64,000 bases of DNA from Micromonospora sediminicola (GTDB taxonomy: Bacteria > Actinomycetota > Actinomycetes > Mycobacteriales > Micromonosporaceae): positions 241,001 through 305,000 of the forward strand of contig NZ_FLRH01000004.1 of the NCBI RefSeq assembly GCF_900089585.1, given 5' to 3'. The position numbers and the translations under genes are program-made. This document shows positions 54,598 through 62,806 of the stretch, piece by piece. The notes beneath the pieces are model-generated. The model was not told the DNA's origin, did not search any database, and was given only the letters and a program-made list of their open reading frames with translations. Within the stretch, counting starts at the first letter, position 1, and each line of letters opens with the position of its first letter.

Positions 54598-55518
54598 GTG
54601 CTCGACCCACACGAGCTCTACGAACTCACCGACGAGCTGCCCGACCTCGGCCAGCCGGTGCTGATCCAGGCGCTCACCGGCTTCGTCGACGCCGGCAGCG
54701 CCTCCCGGCTGGCCCGGGAGCAGCTGCTCACCTCGCTGGACACCCGGGTGATCGCCCGCTTCGACGTCGACCAGCTCTTCGACTACCGCTCCCGCCGGCC
54801 TGTGATGACCTTCGTCGAGGACCACTGGGCCGACTACGACGCCCCGGCGCTGGAGCTGCACCTGCTGCACGACGACGACGAGACGCCGTTCCTCCTGCTC
54901 ACCGGCCCCGAGCCGGACCTGCAGTGGGAGCGCTTCGTGGCCGCCGTCGCCGGCCTGTCGGCCCGCCTCGACGTCCGGCTCACGGTCGGGCTCAACTCGA
55001 TCCCGATGGCCGTACCGCACACCCGGCCCAGCGGCGTCACCGCGCACGCCACCCGGCCGGAGCTGATCTCCGGACACGAGCCGTGGTTGCAGAAGGTGCA
55101 GGTACCGGCCAGCGTCGGCCACCTGCTGGAATACCGCCTCGGTGAGCAGGGCCGCGACGCCCTCGGCTTCGCCGCGCACGTGCCGCACTACGTCGCCCAG
55201 ACCGAGTACCCGGCCGCCGCCGAGGCGCTGCTCGCCGCCGTGTCCCGGGGCACCGGCCTGCTGCTGCCCCGCGACGGCCTGCGGACCGCCGCCGAGGTGG
55301 TCCGGGTGGAGATCGACCGCCAGGTCGCCCAGACCGAGGAGGCCGCCACGCTGGTCCAGGCCCTCGAGGAGCAGTACGACACGTTCGCCCGGGGGCGCGG
55401 CGAGAAGAGCCTGCTCGCCGCCGAGACCGGGCCGCTGCCCACGGCCGACGAGCTGGGCGCCGAGCTGGAGCGCTTCCTCGCCGAGCAGACCCACCCGGGC
55501 GACACCCCGGAGCGCTGA
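54598..55518 (+). CDS. PAC2 family protein
   Basis: A 306-residue protein of the PAC2/proteasome-assembly-chaperone-2 fold. VLIQALTGFVDAGSASRLAR, VIARFDVDQLFDYRSRRPVM and LLTGPEPDLQWERFVAAVAG are characteristic of the actinobacterial group, followed by a C-terminal helical extension with LVQALEEQYDTFARG. Actinobacteria have proteasomes, but a role of this family in assembly is not proven. GTG at 54598 follows GGGAGG. Confidence 0.83.
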   Translation: MLDPHELYELTDELPDLGQPVLIQALTGFVDAGSASRLAREQLLTSLDTRVIARFDVDQLFDYRSRRPVMTFVEDHWADYDAPALELHLLHDDDETPFLLLTGPEPDLQWERFVAAVAGLSARLDVRLTVGLNSIPMAVPHTRPSGVTAHATRPELISGHEPWLQKVQVPASVGHLLEYRLGEQGRDALGFAAHVPHYVAQTEYPAAAEALLAAVSRGTGLLLPRDGLRTAAEVVRVEIDRQVAQTEEAATLVQALEEQYDTFARGRGEKSLLAAETGPLPTADELGAELERFLAEQTHPGDTPER

Positions 55519-55555
55519 CCCGGCGGGGCGGCCGGGGATGCGGCAGGCTGGGGAC

Positions 55556-56353
55556 ATGCGCCTGGCGACCTGGAACGTCAACTCGGTGAAGGCCCGCCTG
55601 CCCCGGCTGCTCGACTGGCTGGCCACCACGAAGCCCGACGTCGTCTGCCTGCAGGAGACGAAGTGCCCGGACGGGGCGTTCCCCGTCGCCGAGGTGGGCG
55701 AGCTGGGCTACGAGGTGGCCAGCCACAGCGACGGCCGGTGGAACGGGGTGGCCGTGCTGTCCCGGGTCGGGCTGGCCGACGTGGCGGTCGGGTTCCCCGG
55801 CGAGCCCGGCTTCCCCGAGCCGGAGGCCCGGGCCATCTCCGCCACCTGCGACGGCCTGCGGGTCTGGTCGGTGTACGTGCCCAACGGCCGCACCCCGGAC
55901 GACCCGCACTACACGTACAAGCTGGCCTGGTTCGCCGCGCTGCGCGACGCCCTGGAGGCGGAGGTGGCCGCCGCCCTCCCGCTCGCCGTCTGCGGCGACT
56001 TCAACGTCGCCCCGACCGACGCCGACGTGTGGGACCCGGCCCTGTTCGCCACCTCCACCCACGTCACGCCGGCCGAGCGGGCCGCCCTGGCGGCGCTACG
56101 CGACCTGGGCCTGGAGGACGTGGTGCCGACCCCGATGAAGGGCCCGCACCCGTTCACCTACTGGGACTACCGGGCCGGGATGTTCCACCAGAACAAGGGC
56201 ATGCGGATCGACCTGGTGTACGCGACCGCGCCGTTCGCCCGCGCGGTCCGCTCGGCGTACGTGGACCGGGAGGCCCGTAAGGGCAAGGGCCCCTCCGACC
56301 ACGCCCCGATCGTGGTCGACGCCGACCTGGTGCCCGCGGTCGAGGCGTTCTGA
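55556..56353 (+). CDS. xth: exodeoxyribonuclease III
   Basis: A 265-residue AP endonuclease/exonuclease. MRLATWNVNSVKARLPRLLD, CLQETKCPDGAFP (metal-binding Glu), WSVYVPNGRTPDDPHYTYKL (Tyr), AVCGDFNVAPTDADVWDP (Asp and Asn) and GPSDHAPIVVD (Asp-His) are the complete catalytic set. It repairs abasic sites and 3'-blocked ends. A CAGGCT sequence ends 6 bases before the ATG, a weak leaderless-type -10. The monooxygenase gene follows. Confidence 0.92.
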   Translation: MRLATWNVNSVKARLPRLLDWLATTKPDVVCLQETKCPDGAFPVAEVGELGYEVASHSDGRWNGVAVLSRVGLADVAVGFPGEPGFPEPEARAISATCDGLRVWSVYVPNGRTPDDPHYTYKLAWFAALRDALEAEVAAALPLAVCGDFNVAPTDADVWDPALFATSTHVTPAERAALAALRDLGLEDVVPTPMKGPHPFTYWDYRAGMFHQNKGMRIDLVYATAPFARAVRSAYVDREARKGKGPSDHAPIVVDADLVPAVEAF

Positions 56354-56369
56354 CCGGCGGGCCGCTCGC

Positions 56370-56381
56370 TAGGGTGGACGC
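56370..56381 (+). promoter_or_regulatory. leaderless-type -10 box
   Basis: TAGGGT (56370-56375) ends 6 bases before the ATG at 56382; no Shine-Dalgarno. Confidence 0.55.
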
Positions 56382-56702
56382 ATGGCAGTCGTGAAGATCA
56401 ACGCGATCGACGTCCCGCCGGGCGCCGGCGCGGAGCTGGAGAAGCGGTTCGCGGCCCGGGCCGGCGCGGTGGAGAACTCCCCCGGTTTCCTGGGCTTCGA
56501 GCTGCTGCGCCCGGTGGCCGGGGAGAGCCGCTACTTCGTCTACACCAGGTGGGAGACGGAGGAGGACTACCAGGCCTGGGCCCAGGGACCGGCGCGGGCC
56601 GCGCACGCCGCCCCCGAGGGCGCCGAGCCCCGCAAGCCGGTCGCCACCGGCGCCACCCTCCTGGAGTTCGAGGTCGTCCACCAGGTCCCCCCGACCCCCT
56701 GA
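56382..56702 (+). CDS. antibiotic biosynthesis monooxygenase (ABM) domain protein
   Basis: A 106-residue dimeric alpha-beta barrel protein. VVKINAIDVPPGAGAELEKR, SPGFLGFELLRPVAGESRYF and TRWETEEDYQAWAQ are the ABM/heme-degrading IsdG-like pattern. No heme-ligand His is obvious, so haem degradation is not claimed. Its own leaderless-type promoter suggests it is transcribed separately from xth. Confidence 0.82.
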   Translation: MAVVKINAIDVPPGAGAELEKRFAARAGAVENSPGFLGFELLRPVAGESRYFVYTRWETEEDYQAWAQGPARAAHAAPEGAEPRKPVATGATLLEFEVVHQVPPTP

Positions 56703-56776
56703 CCCACCCAGGTCCCCCGGCCTGGCGGACCCAGCACCTCCCGGCCTCATCACGTCTCCGAGGCGCAGCGACAACC

Positions 56777-56811
<35 letters not shown>

Positions 56812-56843
56812 ACATCAGGCTGCGCCGACGGTTCGACTCCGTG

Positions 56844-56887
56844 GTGATATACCGCCTGGTCATAAATATGACTCAGCGGTATATCGC
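56844..56887. repeat. 44-base palindrome, copy 3
   Basis: GATATACCGCCTGGTCAT, AAAT-type loop, ATGACTCAGCGGTATATCGC: same as copy 2 apart from the first two bases (GT for GC). Followed by CGGTCACACCGTCGTCCC, similar to the tail of copy 2. It lies in a 236-base gap between convergent genes and might also serve as a terminator. Confidence 0.9.
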
Positions 56888-56938
56888 GCTCGGTCACACC
56901 GTCGTCCCGCCGGGAAACCGCTGCGGGTGGCGAGGCGG

Positions 56939-58015
56939 TCAGGGAACGCGGGAGGCGAAGACGATCACGTTGTCCTCGTAGCCGGTGCGGCCGCCGACCC
57001 ACTCCCCGCCGCAGGTGATCAGGCGCAACTCCGACGGGCCCGAGTCGCCGTACACGCGGGCGGCCGGCAGGTTCGCCTTGTCGAAGTACTCGACGCTGTC
57101 GACCTTGAAGGTCACCACCGTGCGGTCCGACCGGGTCACCTGGATCCGGGCGCCCGGCTTCAGGCTGTGCAGCCGGTAGAACACGGCCGGACCGCTCTTG
57201 GTGTCGACGTGACCGACGATGATCGCCCGGCCCGGCTCGCCCGGGACCGCGCCCCGGTCGTACCAGCCGGTCTGGTTGTGCTCGGTCAGCGGCGGCACGT
57301 CCACCGAACCGTCCCGCGCCTGGCCGACCGGGGTGACCGGCGCGGTGACCTTGATGGCCGGCACGGCCAGGCGGACCGGCAGGCTGGCCGGTTTCCGGAC
57401 CGGCGCCGGCGCGGGCGGCGGTTGGCTCGACCCGGCCGACGCGTCGGTCCAGTCGAACGGCCCGGCGGTCCGGCCGAGACCGGCGCCGGTGGCGAACACG
57501 CCGACCAGCACCAGCACCACGGCCAGCGGCTTCGACCAGGGACCGCGACCCCGGTCCCGCCCCGGCGGCGGGGCCGGCGCAGCGGAGACCGGCGGGCCGG
57601 AGGCCGGCGGGCCGGAGGCCGGCGGACCGGAGACCGGCGGGCCGGAGGGCCGGCCGCGTCCGGGCGGCGGGTCGGCCGGCGGTGGGGTCCAGGGGCGCGG
57701 CCCGGTGAGAGGCGCGGGCCCTGGTCGGCCTTCCGCCGGTGGCGGATTCCACGGCTGCGACCCGTCGGGGGGCGGGTTCCACGGCGGTGACGCGGCCGGC
57801 GGGGGGCTCCACGGCCGAGCAGGGGCCGCCGGACCGCCGACCGCCCGCGCACCGACGGCACCCGGGCCACCGGCGGGCTGGGCGGGGCCGGCCGCGGGCG
57901 GACCGAGGCCGGAACCCCGGCCGGTGGCGGGCGGCGCGGCGGCCGGTGGCAGGGCGAACAGCGCCCAGCCGGACAGCCGGGAGCGGCCGGGCGGCGGGAC
58001 GGTGTGCTCGTCCAT
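56939..58015 (-). CDS. class F sortase
   Basis: A 358-residue protein: a Pro/Gly-rich N-terminal half (about 1-155, with 15-base in-gene repeats coding GPPASGPPAS), one transmembrane helix (KPLAVVLVLVGVFATGAGLG, about 162-181), then an extracytoplasmic sortase domain. Catalytic residues are visible in GRAIIVGHVDTKSGPAVFYR (His), ELRLITCGGEW (Cys) and VIVFASRVP (Arg). Class F sortases of actinomycetes have unknown substrates in most cases. It starts 5 bases after the stop of the upstream secreted protein with no Shine-Dalgarno, so it is translationally coupled to it. Confidence 0.85.
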   Translation of the reverse strand: MDEHTVPPPGRSRLSGWALFALPPAAAPPATGRGSGLGPPAAGPAQPAGGPGAVGARAVGGPAAPARPWSPPPAASPPWNPPPDGSQPWNPPPAEGRPGPAPLTGPRPWTPPPADPPPGRGRPSGPPVSGPPASGPPASGPPVSAAPAPPPGRDRGRGPWSKPLAVVLVLVGVFATGAGLGRTAGPFDWTDASAGSSQPPPAPAPVRKPASLPVRLAVPAIKVTAPVTPVGQARDGSVDVPPLTEHNQTGWYDRGAVPGEPGRAIIVGHVDTKSGPAVFYRLHSLKPGARIQVTRSDRTVVTFKVDSVEYFDKANLPAARVYGDSGPSELRLITCGGEWVGGRTGYEDNVIVFASRVP

Positions 58016-58020
58016 CGGAC

Positions 58021-58605
58021 TCAGCGCCCGGCGGCGCCGCGGGCCTGCCGGCGGGACGCGGCCACGCCGAGCCCGGCGCCGACCATGGTCACGGCCAGCC
58101 CGATCGGCACCAGCAGGCCGCCGAGGCCAGGGCCGGCGGTGCCGCCGAAACCGGTCGCCGGGCCGCGGCTGGGGACGTGGCTGGGCTGGTGCGTGGGCCG
58201 GCGGGTCGGCTCGGCCCGCTTGACCACCTGGAGCATGGTGGACGCCGTCTCCCCGCCCGGGCACTCCAGCTTGACCCGGTAGTTGCCGGGCCGGGTGCGC
58301 TCGTTGACCATCGGCGAGGCGGTGAGCAGGCCGCGTTGCGGCTGCACCTGGATCCGGCCGAAGGCGTCGGAGACCACGATCGCCGGCACCGAGCTGTCGC
58401 GGCAGCTCGCCCGGATGCCGACCAGGTAGCCCGGCTGGACGGTGCCGGGCGTCACCTCGACGAAGATCACGTCGGCCGGGGGCGGCTGTCCCGGCACCGG
58501 CTCGGCGGCGCGCGGCGCGGCCTGGGCGGACGCCGCGCCGACCAGCGGGGCGGCGCACGCGGCGACCGCGACCAGCAGCGCCGCACGTCCCCTGACTGAC
58601 CCCAT
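58021..58605 (-). CDS. secreted protein paired with the sortase
   Basis: A 194-residue protein with a signal peptide (ALLVAVAACAAPLVGAASAQA, cleavage near residue 30), a beta-rich domain (ADVIFVEVTPGTVQPGYLVG to TASTMLQVVKRAE, two Cys that may form a disulfide), a Pro/Thr linker, and a C-terminal hydrophobic helix (LLVPIGLAVTMVGAGLGVAA) with an Arg tail. No LPxTG motif is present before the helix. It always precedes the sortase here as one operon, so it is a candidate substrate or partner. Confidence 0.7.
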   Translation of the reverse strand: MGSVRGRAALLVAVAACAAPLVGAASAQAAPRAAEPVPGQPPPADVIFVEVTPGTVQPGYLVGIRASCRDSSVPAIVVSDAFGRIQVQPQRGLLTASPMVNERTRPGNYRVKLECPGGETASTMLQVVKRAEPTRRPTHQPSHVPSRGPATGFGGTAGPGLGGLLVPIGLAVTMVGAGLGVAASRRQARGAAGR

Positions 58606-58695
58606 GAACCCTCCCGGCGTACGGGATGAATCCTCTCACCCCCGGCCGCACATCACATCCGATCCGGGCCGCCGGTCGCGTAGGCTCGGGTCGCT

Positions 58696-59382
58696 GTGAC
58701 CACCACCGACACCGCCACCGCCCGCATCCGGACCTTCCACCCGCGTCGCGGGCGGATGAGCGACCGGCAGCGCGACGCGCTGACCCGGCTCTGGCCCGCG
58801 TACGGCCTCCAGATCGCCGCCCTCGACGGGCCGTGCGATCCGACGACGCTGTTCGGGCGGCGGGCGCCGCTGGTGCTGGAGATCGGCTCCGGCATGGGCG
58901 ACGCCACCGCCGCGATGGCGGCGGCCGACCGGGACCGACACTATCTGGCGGTCGAGGTCCACACGCCGGGAATCGCCAACCTGCTGGAGCTGGTCGAGCG
59001 GCACGGCCTGGACAACGTCCGGGTGGCCGAGGGTGACGCGTTGGACCTGGTCCGGGCCATGCCGGAGGGCTGTCTGGACGCGGTGCACGTCTACTTCCCG
59101 GACCCGTGGCCGAAGACCCGCCACCACAAGCGGCGGATCATCGCGCCGGCGCACGTGGCGCTGCTGCGGTCCCGGCTGGCGCCGGGCGGCACGCTGCACT
59201 GCGCCACCGACTGGGCCGAGTACGCCGAGTCGATGCGCGAGACGCTCACCGCCGACCCGGAGCTGGTCGACGTGCACGGCGGCTACGCGCCGCGTCCGGC
59301 GCACCGGCCGGTGACGAAGTTCGAGCGGCGCGCGCTGACCGCCGGCCGGGAGGTCTTCGACCTGATCCACCGGCGGCGCTGA
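58696..59382 (+). CDS. trmB: tRNA (guanine-N7)-methyltransferase
   Basis: A 228-residue TrmB. VLEIGSGMGDATAAMAAADR is the SAM-binding motif, YLAVEVHTPGIANLL motif II, and DAVHVYFPDPWPKTRHHKRR the TrmB signature; ATDWAEYAESM follows. It methylates G46 of tRNAs. Start GTG at 58696; a TAGGCT box ends 9 bases earlier and there is no Shine-Dalgarno, so the leader is at most a few bases. Confidence 0.92.
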   Translation: MTTTDTATARIRTFHPRRGRMSDRQRDALTRLWPAYGLQIAALDGPCDPTTLFGRRAPLVLEIGSGMGDATAAMAAADRDRHYLAVEVHTPGIANLLELVERHGLDNVRVAEGDALDLVRAMPEGCLDAVHVYFPDPWPKTRHHKRRIIAPAHVALLRSRLAPGGTLHCATDWAEYAESMRETLTADPELVDVHGGYAPRPAHRPVTKFERRALTAGREVFDLIHRRR

Positions 59383-59429
59383 GCCCGGTTGGCGCGGCGC
59401 GGTGTGACCCAGGCACGATGGGAGCCGCC

Positions 59430-61934
59430 ATGACTCTCACCGCCGCGCTGCCGAAGACCGCCGACCCCGACACCCTCTACGACGCGTTCGCCTCCTGGGC
59501 GTCCGAGCGCGGCCTCGACCTCTATCCGCACCAGGAGGAGGCGGTCATCGAGATCGTCTCCGGCGCGAACGTGATCATGAATACGCCGACCGGCTCGGGC
59601 AAGAGCCTGGTGGCGATCGCGGCGCACTTCGCGGCCCTCGCCGACGACCGGACGACCTTCTACACCGCGCCGATCAAGGCGCTGGTCTCGGAGAAGTTCT
59701 TCGCGCTCTGCGAGGTGTTCGGCGCGGAGAACGTCGGCATGCTCACCGGCGACGCCAGTGTGAACGCCGACGCCCCGATCATCTGCTGCACCGCGGAGAT
59801 CCTGGCCAACCTGGCGCTGCGCGAGGGTCGCCGGGCCGACGTCGGCCAGGTGATCATGGACGAGTTCCACTTCTACGCCGAGCCGGACCGGGGCTGGGCC
59901 TGGCAGGTGCCGCTGATCGAGCTGCCGCAGGCCCAGTTCGTGCTGATGTCCGCCACGCTCGGCGACACCACCCGCTTCGTCGACGACCTGACCCGGCGCA
60001 CCGGCCGGCCGACCGCCGTCGTCCGCTCGGCCGAGCGGCCGGTCCCGCTGCTGTTCTCGTACGCGACCACGCCGCTGCACGAGACCCTCGAGGAGCTGCT
60101 GGAGACCAAGCAGGCCCCGGTGTACGTGGTGCACTTCACCCAGGCCGCCGCGCTGGAACGCGCGCAGGCGCTGATGAGCGTGAACGTCTGCACCCGCGCC
60201 GAGAAGGACATGATCGCCCAGGCGATCGGCAACTTCCGGTTCACCTCCGGCTTCGGCAAGACGCTGTCCCGGCTGGTCCGCCACGGCATCGGCGTGCACC
60301 ACGCCGGCATGCTGCCGAAATACCGCCGCCTGGTGGAGACGCTCGCCCAGGCCGGGCTGCTCAAGGTCATCTGCGGCACGGACACGCTCGGCGTCGGCAT
60401 CAACGTGCCGATCCGCACCGTGCTGTTCACCGGCCTGTCGAAGTACGACGGGGTGCGGACGCGCCTGCTCAAGGCCCGCGAGTTCCACCAGATCGCCGGC
60501 CGGGCCGGGCGGGCCGGGTTCGACACGCTGGGCCGGGTGGTGGTGCAGGCGCCCGAGCACGTGATCGAGAACGAGAAGGCGCTCGCCAAGGCCGGCGACG
60601 ACCCGAAGAAGCGCCGCAAGGTGGTGAAGAAGAAGCCGCCGGAGGGCTCGATCGGCTGGGGCGAGCCGACGTTCCAGCGCCTGGTCGAGGCCGAGCCGGA
60701 GCCGCTGACGTCCAGCTTCCAGGTCAGCCACTCGATGCTGCTCAACGTGATCGGCCGCCCCGGCGACGCGTTCGCCTCGATGCGGCACCTGCTCACCGAC
60801 AACCACGAGGACCCGGCCGCCCAGCGCCGGCACATCCGCCGGGCCATCGCCATCTACCGGGCGCTGCGGGCCGGCGGCGTGGTCGAGGAGCTGCCCGAGC
60901 CGGACGAGACCGGCCGGCGGGTGCGGCTCACCGTCGACCTCCAGCTCGACTTCGCGCTCAACCAGCCGCTGTCCCCGCTGGCGCTGGCCACCGTCGAGCT
61001 GCTCGACCGGGAGTCCCCGTCGTACGCGCTGGACGTGCTCAGCGTGATCGAGGCGATCCTCGACGACCCGCGGCAGATCCTCTCCGCGCAGCAGTTCAAG
61101 GCCCGCGGCGAGGCGGTCGCCGCGATGAAGGCCGAGGGCATCGAGTACGAGGCCCGCCTCGAACTGCTCGACGAGGTGACCTGGCCCAAGCCCCTGGCCG
61201 AGCTGCTGGAGGCCGCGTACGAGATGTACCGGCAGGGCCACCCCTGGGTGGCCGACCACCAGCTCTCCCCCAAGTCCGTGGTCCGGGACATGTACGAGCG
61301 GGCCATGACGTTCCCCGAGTACGTCCAGTTCTACGGCCTGTCCCGGTCCGAGGGCCTCGTCCTGCGCTACCTCGCCGACGCGTACAAGACGCTGCGGCAG
61401 ACCGTGCCGGAGGACGCCAAGACCGAGGAGCTGGTCGACCTCATCGAGTGGCTGGGTGAGCTGGTCCGCCAGGTCGACTCCAGCCTGATCGACGAGTGGG
61501 AGCGGTTGCGCAACCCGTCCGACGTGGCCGAGGTGGCCGCCTCGCTGGACGACCGGCCGCCGGCGGTGACCCGCAACGCGCGGGCGTTCCGGGTGCTGGT
61601 GCGCAACGCGCTGTTCCGCCGGGTCGAGCTGGCCGCGCTGCGCCGCTGGGACCTGCTCGGCGAGCTGGACGCGGGCGACGGCTGGAACGCCGACGCGTGG
61701 GCGGACGCGCTGGAGCCGTACTTCGAGACGTACGACGGGATCGGGGTGGGGCCGGACGCGCGCGGGCCGGCGCTGCTCATGATCGAGCAGGGTCGGGAGC
61801 GGTGGACCGTGCGGCAGATCCTGGACGACCCGGACGGCGACCACGACTGGGGCATCAGCGCCGAGATCGACCTCGCCGCCTCGGACGAGACCGGCGTGGC
61901 GGTGGTCCGGATCACCGACGTCGGGCAACTGTAG
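59430..61934 (+). CDS. DEAD/DEAH helicase with DUF3516
   Basis: An 834-residue superfamily 2 helicase. Walker A is NTPTGSGKSLVAIAAH, motif Ia FYTAPIKALVSEKFFAL, DEAD-like box IMDEFHFYAEPDRGWAW (DEFH), motif III LMSATLGDT, motif VI FHQIAGRAGRAGFDT. After the helicase core a basic linker (KKRRKVVKKKPPEG) leads to a long C-terminal DUF3516 domain. It is Ski2/HelY-related and common in actinobacteria; RNA metabolism is the likely role. ATG at 59430 is preferred over the in-frame ATG at 59418 because GGAG lies between them. Confidence 0.88.
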   Translation: MTLTAALPKTADPDTLYDAFASWASERGLDLYPHQEEAVIEIVSGANVIMNTPTGSGKSLVAIAAHFAALADDRTTFYTAPIKALVSEKFFALCEVFGAENVGMLTGDASVNADAPIICCTAEILANLALREGRRADVGQVIMDEFHFYAEPDRGWAWQVPLIELPQAQFVLMSATLGDTTRFVDDLTRRTGRPTAVVRSAERPVPLLFSYATTPLHETLEELLETKQAPVYVVHFTQAAALERAQALMSVNVCTRAEKDMIAQAIGNFRFTSGFGKTLSRLVRHGIGVHHAGMLPKYRRLVETLAQAGLLKVICGTDTLGVGINVPIRTVLFTGLSKYDGVRTRLLKAREFHQIAGRAGRAGFDTLGRVVVQAPEHVIENEKALAKAGDDPKKRRKVVKKKPPEGSIGWGEPTFQRLVEAEPEPLTSSFQVSHSMLLNVIGRPGDAFASMRHLLTDNHEDPAAQRRHIRRAIAIYRALRAGGVVEELPEPDETGRRVRLTVDLQLDFALNQPLSPLALATVELLDRESPSYALDVLSVIEAILDDPRQILSAQQFKARGEAVAAMKAEGIEYEARLELLDEVTWPKPLAELLEAAYEMYRQGHPWVADHQLSPKSVVRDMYERAMTFPEYVQFYGLSRSEGLVLRYLADAYKTLRQTVPEDAKTEELVDLIEWLGELVRQVDSSLIDEWERLRNPSDVAEVAASLDDRPPAVTRNARAFRVLVRNALFRRVELAALRRWDLLGELDAGDGWNADAWADALEPYFETYDGIGVGPDARGPALLMIEQGRERWTVRQILDDPDGDHDWGISAEIDLAASDETGVAVVRITDVGQL

Positions 61935-61944
61935 GACTCCGCGA

Positions 61945-61979
61945 AAAAGGGCCGCCCGGGATGTCCGGGCGGCCCTTTT
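61945..61979 (+). terminator. intrinsic terminator
   Basis: A-rich left flank, 11 GC base pairs (61949-61959 with 61965-61975), 5-base loop and a TTTT tail: the most classical terminator in the window. Confidence 0.92.
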
Positions 61980-62004
61980 CGTACCCTGGGCGATGTCAGC
62001 CCCG

Positions 62005-62030
62005 TCGATTAGAATGTATGTACTAATCGA
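62005..62030 (+). promoter_or_regulatory. operator overlapping a -10 box
   Basis: TCGATTAG (62005-62012), 10 AT-rich bases, CTAATCGA (62023-62030): perfect 8-base arms. TAGAAT (62010-62015) inside it is a good -10, so a bound repressor would block initiation at the downstream gene. No clear -35 is visible. Confidence 0.55.
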
Positions 62031-62053
62031 GCTGTTGACCTGGGAGGATGCTC

Positions 62054-62701
62054 GTGACCGCGCCCACCTCCGCCGCCCCTGTCACCCCCTACGCCACCCT
62101 CCTCGGGTTCACCCGCTACGTGGACCGTACCGGCCCCACGAAGGCCACCTTCGTCGGCGGCCTGCGTCGCCAGCGAGCGAGCCGGCACGGGTTCAACCCG
62201 CACGGCCAGTTCGTCAAGGCGCTCAAGGCCGACGTCGCGTTCCACACCGGCGGCACCCACCTCGCCCAGGTGGTCGACCTGGTCAAGCCGCGCTGGCGCC
62301 CGCTCTACGAGGCGCTCACGCCCGGCGCGACCCGCTGGCTGCACTCGCTCGGCGAGCCGGCCGGCGTCGACCTGGCCCAGACCCGCGACGCCCTGGCCAT
62401 GCTGGGCGACCTACCCGTCAAGATCAACCCCCAGTTCGGCGTACGCTTCGCCGACGGCCGGGCCGAGGCGGTCCGGCTGCACTTCGACGAGGCGCCGCCG
62501 AGTGAGGAGGCGACGCTGGCCACGCTGCACCTGATGGCCCGGCACATGGACGCGGTGCTGCCGCACGCCGAGCCGGTGCTGGTCGACGTGCGTCGTGGCG
62601 AGGCGCACCGGATGCCCACCGACGTCAAGCCCGAGCAGATCGAGCAGTGGCTGGCCGGCGAGGCCGCCGCGTTCCGGGCGATCTGGTCCACCGCCGCCTG
62701 A
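62054..62701 (+). CDS. hypothetical protein
   Basis: A 215-residue soluble protein: PYATLLGFTRYVDRTGPTKA, then RHGFNPHGQFVKALKADVAF and VVDLVKPRWRPLYEALTPGA, with a conserved-looking WLHSLGEPAG and a C-terminal VKPEQIEQWLAGEAAAFRAI. I do not recognise the fold; there is no signal peptide or membrane helix. GTG at 62054 has GGGAGG six bases upstream, better placed than ATG at 62048. An operator-type inverted repeat over its -10 says it is repressed by a regulator not in this window. Confidence 0.6.
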   Translation: MTAPTSAAPVTPYATLLGFTRYVDRTGPTKATFVGGLRRQRASRHGFNPHGQFVKALKADVAFHTGGTHLAQVVDLVKPRWRPLYEALTPGATRWLHSLGEPAGVDLAQTRDALAMLGDLPVKINPQFGVRFADGRAEAVRLHFDEAPPSEEATLATLHLMARHMDAVLPHAEPVLVDVRRGEAHRMPTDVKPEQIEQWLAGEAAAFRAIWSTAA

Positions 62702-62716
62702 GCGACGGTCGCCGGC

Positions 62717-62746
62717 GGGGCGGCCACTTCTCCGAGTGGTCGCCCC
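62717..62746 (+). terminator. hairpin terminator
   Basis: A 12-base-pair stem with one G-T pair (62717-62728 with 62735-62746), 6-base loop, shortly after the stop at 62701. Confidence 0.7.
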
Positions 62747-62776
62747 GTTGCTCCCCTTTCGGGAATATCTGGGGCA

Positions 62777-62797
62777 TTCGCGAGGCAGGGTCGCGAA
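62777..62797 (+). promoter_or_regulatory. operator-like inverted repeat before NRAMP
   Basis: TTCGCGA (62777-62783), 7 bases, TCGCGAA (62791-62797), ending 9 bases before the ATG at 62807. Its position over the likely start of transcription fits a metal-responsive repressor, but it does not match a site I can name. Confidence 0.45.
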
Positions 62798-62806
62798 GCT
62801 CGGCTC

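Noticed and set aside
56826..56842. tRNA T-arm-like ACGG-TTCGACT-CCGT before palindrome copy 3
   Set aside because: No acceptor, D or anticodon arms fit around it; treated as chance.
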